Shown here piece by piece: positions 5,278-8,969 of a stretch of 8,969 bases of DNA. This stretch comes from Halobacteriales archaeon QH_10_70_21. Lineage in GTDB: Archaea > Halobacteriota > Halobacteria > Halobacteriales > Haloarculaceae. Made by a program: the position numbers and the translations under genes. The stretch covers positions 1 to 8,969 of the forward strand of contig PXQM01000041.1 in assembly GCA_003021325.1 (NCBI GenBank), written 5' to 3'. Position 1 is the stretch's first letter, and each line of letters starts with the position of its first letter. The notes beneath the pieces are model-generated. The model had not been told where the DNA came from. It ran no database searches and saw nothing but the letters and a program-made list of their open reading frames with translations.

Positions 5278-7485
5278 ATGGAACGACGCAGACCGCCGGG
5301 GACGGAGGAGGGCTGGTACGCCCTCCACGACCTGCGCCGAATCGACTGGGACGGCTGGCGCGACGCGCCGGAGCGGGCCAGGGAGCGAGCCATCGGGGAG
5401 GGCGTCGAGTACCTGCGGGCCCACGAGGCCCTCGAGCACGCCGAGGCGGGCGGGTCGGCCGTCTTCTCGGTCGTCGGCCACGAGGCCGACCTCATGGTGC
5501 TTCACCTCCGGCCGACGCTCGAGCACCTCGACCGCGCCCAGCGCCGCTTCGAGGCGACGGCGCTGGCGGGGTTCACCGAGCGCGCCGACTCGTACGTCTC
5601 GGTGACCGAGGTCTCCGGCTACATGCACGAGGACCTCACGGACGGTCTCGAGGACATCGAGGACGAGGGGATGCGCAGCTACATGGAGCAGCGCATCTAC
5701 CCGGAGATCCCCGACGCCGAGCACGTCTGCTTCTACCCGATGGACAAGCGGCGCGGTCCGGAGCACAACTGGTACGACCTGCCGTTCGAGGAGCGGGCGG
5801 AGTACATGTCCGCCCACGGCGAGGTCGGCCGGGAGTACGCCGGCCGCGTCACCCAGATCATCACCGGCAGCGTCGGTCTCGACGACCACGAGTGGGGCGT
5901 GACGCTGTTCGCCGACGACCCGACCGACATCAAGGAGCTGCTCTACGAGATGCGGTTCGACCCCTCCTCGTCGCGGTTCGCGGAGTTCGGGAGCTTCTAC
6001 GTCGGCCGCCGGTTTCCGCCGGAGGACCTCGGCGCGCTACTGGCGGGCGACGGCGACGCCGACGGCGGCTCGGGCGGTCGTCCATCGACCGACGCGGCCC
6101 ACAGCGAGGTCACCGTCGAGCGGTTCGCCAGCGAGGCCGGGACCTACGGCGTCGACGTCGTGGGCGGCGACGCCGGCTACGGCCTCCTGTTCGAGTCGGA
6201 CGCGCCCACTGAGGAGGTCGCCGACGAGGTCGACGGCCTGCGGGCCAACTTCGACCACTACGACACCCACGTCGAGACGGTCGTCAGGGCCGACGACGCG
6301 ACGACGGTCGTCGTCTCGCTGTGGGCCAACGAACGGGCCGCCAGCACCGCCTCCGGCTTCCTCGCGGACCTGCCGGGCGTCAGCGGCGGCGTCGGCGCCG
6401 ACCTCGGGAGCGACGACGGGGACGACTCGGAGGCCGGCGCGGACGCCGACGCCGGCGGCGAGGACGACGAGACGGACCGCGAGAGCGCTGCTGCCGGCGG
6501 CAGCGGCGACACCTCCGGTGGCCGCCCACAGCCCGGAGACGCACGCCACGAGGAGGTCGAGGCACGGGAGTTCCAGCGACGCGTCCACCGGTTCGGGGTG
6601 AACCCCGACGACCACTCCGGAGCCGGGTACGCGCTGCTGTTCCGTTCGGACACCGTCGCCGAGGACCTCGTCGACGAGGTGGACGACCTCCGGGACGGCT
6701 TCGAGAACTACGACACCCACGTCCTGACGACGGTCCGGGCCGACTCGGGCGACACCGCCGTCATCTCGCTGTGGGCCAACGAGCGGGCCGCCAACACCGC
6801 CTCCGGCTTCCTCGCGGACCTCTCGGGCGCCGGGCCGGGCGTCGGCGCCGATTTCGGCGACGACGAGGACGACGGAACGGCAGCCGGGGCGAACGAGGAC
6901 GACATCCGGGGTGAGCTGGCCGACCTCGGCATCTACGCCGGCCAGCCCCACGGCGAGGCGGTCTACGCCATGGTGCTCTACTCCGAGGCCGACCCGGGGG
7001 AGCTGCACGCGGCGCTGTCGGAGCTCCGGGACCGGTTCGAGGGCTACGACAGCCACGTCAAGTCGGCGGTCTACGGCGACGCCGCCGGCGAGGGACGGCC
7101 GGCCGTGGTCTCAATCTGGGACTCCCAGGACGCCGCCGACAGGGCCGCCGGGTTTCTCGCGGACCTGCCCGGCGTCGTCGGGCGGCCCGAGGGGGACGAC
7201 GGCAACTTCGGGACGATGGGGATGTTCTACACCGTCACGCCCGACTACCGCGAGGAGTTCGTCGACACCTTCGAGGAGGTGGGGACGGCCCTCGAGGAGA
7301 TGGACGGCCACCTCGACACCCGGCTCATGGTCAACCGGGAGGACGAAAACGACATGTTCATCGCCAGCCAGTGGCGCGAGAAGGACGACGCGATGGCGTT
7401 CTTCCGCTCGGAGTCGTTCCGCGAGACCGTCGAATGGGGGCGGGAGGCCCTCGACGACCGCCCCCGGCACGTGTTCCTGGCCTGA
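5278..7485 (+). CDS. pitA: PitA-type fusion: HemQ/chlorite-dismutase-like domain plus four ABM-like modules
   Basis: 735-aa cytosolic heme-related protein. Residues 10-250 are a chlorite-dismutase/HemQ domain, opening EGWYALHDLRRIDWDGW. Spacing to known HemQ proteins gives Tyr153 (in YPMDK), Lys157, proximal heme ligand His180 (in SAHGEVGREYAG) and distal Gln193 (in TQIITGSVGLDD). The distal residue is Gln, as in coproheme decarboxylases, not the Arg of true chlorite dismutases. Three related modules follow (about 275-385, 424-535, 543-638), each with a Y-D-T/S-H-V strand and an S-L/I-W strand before a helix ending GFLADL. A recognisable antibiotic-biosynthesis-monooxygenase (ABM) domain occupies 643-735. 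Acidic low-complexity linkers separate the modules. Fusion of Cld-like and ABM domains is the hallmark of haloarchaeal PitA; three extra modules look expanded. Its role is probably heme synthesis (coproheme to heme) or heme handling. The ATG at 5278 sits nine codons before the domain begins. Confidence 0.88.
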   Translation: MERRRPPGTEEGWYALHDLRRIDWDGWRDAPERARERAIGEGVEYLRAHEALEHAEAGGSAVFSVVGHEADLMVLHLRPTLEHLDRAQRRFEATALAGFTERADSYVSVTEVSGYMHEDLTDGLEDIEDEGMRSYMEQRIYPEIPDAEHVCFYPMDKRRGPEHNWYDLPFEERAEYMSAHGEVGREYAGRVTQIITGSVGLDDHEWGVTLFADDPTDIKELLYEMRFDPSSSRFAEFGSFYVGRRFPPEDLGALLAGDGDADGGSGGRPSTDAAHSEVTVERFASEAGTYGVDVVGGDAGYGLLFESDAPTEEVADEVDGLRANFDHYDTHVETVVRADDATTVVVSLWANERAASTASGFLADLPGVSGGVGADLGSDDGDDSEAGADADAGGEDDETDRESAAAGGSGDTSGGRPQPGDARHEEVEAREFQRRVHRFGVNPDDHSGAGYALLFRSDTVAEDLVDEVDDLRDGFENYDTHVLTTVRADSGDTAVISLWANERAANTASGFLADLSGAGPGVGADFGDDEDDGTAAGANEDDIRGELADLGIYAGQPHGEAVYAMVLYSEADPGELHAALSELRDRFEGYDSHVKSAVYGDAAGEGRPAVVSIWDSQDAADRAAGFLADLPGVVGRPEGDDGNFGTMGMFYTVTPDYREEFVDTFEEVGTALEEMDGHLDTRLMVNREDENDMFIASQWREKDDAMAFFRSESFRETVEWGREALDDRPRHVFLA
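6100..6855 (+). repeat. Tandem duplication inside pitA (150-codon period)
   Basis: Two copies of one module lie exactly 450 nt apart over their conserved core. CGACACCCAC occurs at 6261 and again at 6711. The stretch coding for LWANERAA-x-TASGFLADL at about 6319-6373 recurs at 6769-6823 with only a few base changes, and GTCGGCGCCGA recurs shortly after each. The module starts differ by one codon. A third, more diverged module follows at about 6904-7190. Near-identity at the DNA level points to a fairly recent duplication or to gene conversion. Confidence 0.8.
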
Positions 7486-7494
7486 GCCCGCCGC

Positions 7495-8445
7495 CTACCG
7501 TTCGAGCACGAGGCCGCCGGCACCGACCGCGAGGTCGACGGCGCCGGTCGCGACGCCGTTGAGGTTCTCGCCCGTCGGCGTGTCGTTCTCGACCCACTCG
7601 CCGCTGACGAGCTGGAATATCACGCCACCACCACCGACCGCGTAGCCGTCGCCGGCCGTCGTCTCGATGTCGACCAAGTCGGTGTCACCGAGGCTCTCCG
7701 GCGTCCACTGGCTGCCGTCGTAGGTGAACACGGAGGCGGTGCCGCCGCTGACCGTCACGTCGCCGGCGCCGTCGCTGTCGAGGCCGTAGAAGGTCACGTC
7801 GGCGTCCTCGATGCCGATCGCCTCGTAGGTGACCCCGTCGTCGGTGGCGAACACCTTCCCGTTGGTGTCGATGACGTGGCCCGAGCGGTCGTCGTAGAAG
7901 TCGATGGCCGACAGGCCCGAACCGCTACCGGGTGCCTCGTACTCCCAAGTGCCCTCCTCGCCGTTGGCGAAGCTGTAGTGGACCGCCCCGGAGTCGTCGG
8001 CGACGTAGACGTCGGCGTCGCCCGCGGGCCCGGTCACGGCCACGTCGTTGAAGTTCGATGTGTGGTCGTTGGGCGCCGACCGGTCCACCAGGTTGCCGGT
8101 GATGACGTCGTACTCGCCGATGGCGCCGGAGGCGCCGACCAGCCAGAGCCGCTTGCCGTCGTCGGTCACGTCGACCCCGTAGAGGTCGTTGCCGTTGCCG
8201 GTCGGCCCGCCCTGCAGGACCGTCGTCCAGCCGCCGGACCGTCGTTCGATGAGCGTTCCGCCACCACCGACCGCGTGCGAGTTCGCGGCCGTGTGGGCGA
8301 CGCCGTGGAGCGTGCTGTCGACCGGCGTCTCGGCGGTCCGCCAGCCGTCCTCGGAGGCCGTCGCGACGCCGCTCGCGGGAACCGCCATCGCTGCGGCCGA
8401 TGCGCCTGCGAGCTTCAGTACCGAGCGTCGGGTGCGTTGTGACAT
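7495..8445 (-). CDS. Tat-exported seven-repeat beta-propeller protein
   Basis: 316-aa secreted protein of unknown function. The N-terminus has a twin-arginine signal (TRRSVLKLAG, residues 5-14, then an Ala-rich stretch) with a likely cleavage near residue 31 (ATAS-ED). No lipobox cysteine follows, so it should be released or held by its surface. The rest is seven repeats of about 38-46 residues starting near 46, 88, 132, 178, 219, 257 and 295. Each opens with L/F-x-G/D/A-V/I/L and most continue to a glycine-rich turn such as AVGGGG and an aromatic strand such as SGGW or SGEW. That count fits a seven-bladed propeller of the Ycf48/BNR-like kind. Similar proteins bind ligands or other proteins outside the cell. 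It ends 9 nt from the pitA stop on the opposite strand, so the transcripts probably overlap. The ATG at 8445 is supported by the signal peptide and promoter. Confidence 0.8.
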   Translation of the reverse strand: MSQRTRRSVLKLAGASAAAMAVPASGVATASEDGWRTAETPVDSTLHGVAHTAANSHAVGGGGTLIERRSGGWTTVLQGGPTGNGNDLYGVDVTDDGKRLWLVGASGAIGEYDVITGNLVDRSAPNDHTSNFNDVAVTGPAGDADVYVADDSGAVHYSFANGEEGTWEYEAPGSGSGLSAIDFYDDRSGHVIDTNGKVFATDDGVTYEAIGIEDADVTFYGLDSDGAGDVTVSGGTASVFTYDGSQWTPESLGDTDLVDIETTAGDGYAVGGGGVIFQLVSGEWVENDTPTGENLNGVATGAVDLAVGAGGLVLER

Positions 8446-8472
8446 TGCGTTTTCCTCGTCTCCCCAGAGGAG

Positions 8473-8479
8473 TATTAAA
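8473..8479 (-). promoter_or_regulatory. TATA box of the propeller gene
   Basis: On the minus strand this reads TTTAATA, centred about 30 nt before the ATG at 8445. It predicts a transcript beginning within a few bases of the start codon, so translation is probably leaderless or nearly so. An A-rich stretch lies just upstream, where the TFB-recognition element would sit. Confidence 0.6.
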
Positions 8480-8492
8480 CTTGAATTCGGTT

Positions 8493-8506
8493 CGAGATAA
8501 TTCTCG
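8493..8506. promoter_or_regulatory. Palindrome CGAGA-TAAT-TCTCG upstream of the propeller promoter
   Basis: Perfect 5-bp arms around a 4-nt centre, beginning 14 nt upstream of the TATA box on the minus strand. This is next to the TFB-binding area, a position where archaeal activators or repressors often bind. Confidence 0.4.
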
Positions 8507-8514
8507 CCGTTTGC

Positions 8515-8531
8515 AACTGTTCAAGACAGTT
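8515..8531. promoter_or_regulatory. Palindrome AACTGT-TCAAG-ACAGTT upstream of the propeller promoter
   Basis: Perfect 6-bp arms with a 5-nt spacer, about 36 nt upstream of the TATA box. It has the same 6-5-6 layout and the same AAC...GTT ends as the inverted repeat at 5103-5119 in the pitA control region. The central TCAAG is not symmetric. Confidence 0.4.
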
Positions 8532-8601
8532 TACGCTCATAAAACGTCGCTGGAGCGGTGAAACCGTCTGAGGAGTCGGCAGAAGTTGCTGGAGGGCACG
8601 G

Positions 8602-8618
8602 GACGCCGTCCCGGCGTC
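8602..8618 (-). terminator. Hairpin overlapping the PAN stop codon
   Basis: A perfect 7-bp stem GACGCCG / CGGCGTC with a TCC loop overlaps the stop codon at 8617-8619. Downstream on the minus strand there is no long T-tract; the nearest is TTTT in GTTTTAT at 8539-8546. It may help end or stabilise the mRNA of the ATPase gene. A GC-rich hairpin could also occur here by chance. Confidence 0.35.
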
Positions 8619-8969
8619 AGTAGAACGCGATCGGCTTGCCCGCAGCCTCCTCGGTGGAGACCTTCTCGTGGGCGTCCTCGAAGTCCGCCGCCTCGATTTC
8701 GGTGCGACCGTCCCGGATCGCGAACATGCCGGCCTCGGTTGCGAGGCTCTCCAGCTCCGCGCCGGAGAAGCCCACGGTCTCCTCGGCTATCTCCGCGGGG
8801 TCGACGTCGTCGGCCAGGTTCATCTCCGCCGTGTGGATGGCGAGGATCTGCTCGCGGCCCACGTGGTCGGGCTCGGGCCCCTCGATGAGGCGGTCGAACC
8901 GGCCGGGCCGCAGGATGGCCCGGTCGAGCATGTCGAAGCGGTTGGTCGCGGCGATGATGGAGATGTCAC
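8617..8969 (-). CDS. pan: Proteasome-activating nucleotidase (PAN), C-terminal part
   Basis: The last 116 codons of an AAA+ ATPase whose N-terminal part lies beyond the right edge. PAN forms a hexameric ring that unfolds proteins and feeds them into the 20S proteasome in the cytosol. The visible part begins with the sensor-1 strand (SIIAATNR), then the arginine-finger block LRPGRFDR, then IHTAEMNLADDVD and the sensor-2 region VGFSGAELESLATEAGMFAIRD. The EAGMFAIRD...ADFEDAHEKV pattern is closer to PAN and Rpt subunits than to CDC48. The protein ends GKPIAFY. PAN proteins usually finish with a hydrophobic-Tyr-X tail that opens the proteasome gate; here Tyr is the last residue and is preceded by Phe. 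Haloarchaea often have two PAN paralogues, and I cannot say which this is. It lies upstream of the propeller gene on the same strand with a 171-nt gap and a separate promoter for that gene. Confidence 0.87.
   Translation of the reverse strand, partial: DISIIAATNRFDMLDRAILRPGRFDRLIEGPEPDHVGREQILAIHTAEMNLADDVDPAEIAEETVGFSGAELESLATEAGMFAIRDGRTEIEAADFEDAHEKVSTEEAAGKPIAFY

Noticed and set aside
6415..6540. Acidic, repetitive GAC/GAG/GCC stretch as a possible repeat array
   Set aside because: It codes for an Asp/Glu/Ala/Gly linker between PitA modules, in frame and of normal halophile composition.
6037..7056. 339-codon minus-strand frame inside pitA
   Set aside because: Val/Gly/Ala-rich mirror of pitA codon bias, no recognisable motif, and pitA is strongly supported on the other strand.
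1..8969. CRISPR array, tRNA, rRNA, insertion sequence or attachment site
   Set aside because: I looked for evenly spaced direct repeats, cloverleaf-like sequence, transposase motifs and terminal inverted repeats, and found none.

Overview
The window is a GC-rich stretch of archaeal chromosome, most likely from a haloarchaeon (class Halobacteria). The proteins are rich in Asp and Glu and poor in Lys, and third codon positions are strongly G/C. Several genes have a TATA-like box 27-30 nt before the ATG, as in leaderless haloarchaeal mRNAs. The gene set (archaeal UMP kinase, class I lysyl-tRNA synthetase, site-2 protease, a PitA-type HemQ/ABM fusion, a proteasome-activating nucleotidase) is typical of that group. 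It reads as chromosomal housekeeping DNA. I see no tRNA, rRNA, CRISPR array, insertion sequence or integration site.

Left part (1-4474): the start of a minus-strand gene that looks like the MobB-like front end of a haloarchaeal MoaE diverges from pyrH. pyrH overlaps lysS by 8 nt, so those two form one transcription unit. A membrane site-2 protease (M50) follows on the same strand behind its own promoter-like box. It ends 22 nt from a convergent gene, with a small hairpin in the gap.

Middle part (4497-7485): a minus-strand two-gene unit (a 79-aa two-helix membrane protein, then an 84-aa winged-helix-like protein, 1 nt apart) diverges from a large pitA gene. The shared 285-nt intergenic region carries an AT-rich island and two palindromes. 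PitA has a complete HemQ-type active site (Tyr153, Lys157, His180, Gln193), followed by three tandem ABM-like modules and a C-terminal ABM domain. Two of the inner modules are repeated at exactly 150 codons with near-identical DNA patches.

Right part (7495-8969): tail-to-tail with pitA lies a Tat-exported protein built of seven propeller-like repeats, with two perfect palindromes upstream of its TATA box. Upstream of it on the minus strand is the C-terminal part of a PAN proteasomal ATPase that runs off the window.

No wholly new system is evident. The most interesting items are the expanded PitA architecture, the palindromes in the pitA and propeller control regions (two share an AAC-N11-GTT layout), the lysine-free signature loop in LysRS, and the unusual C-terminus of PAN.
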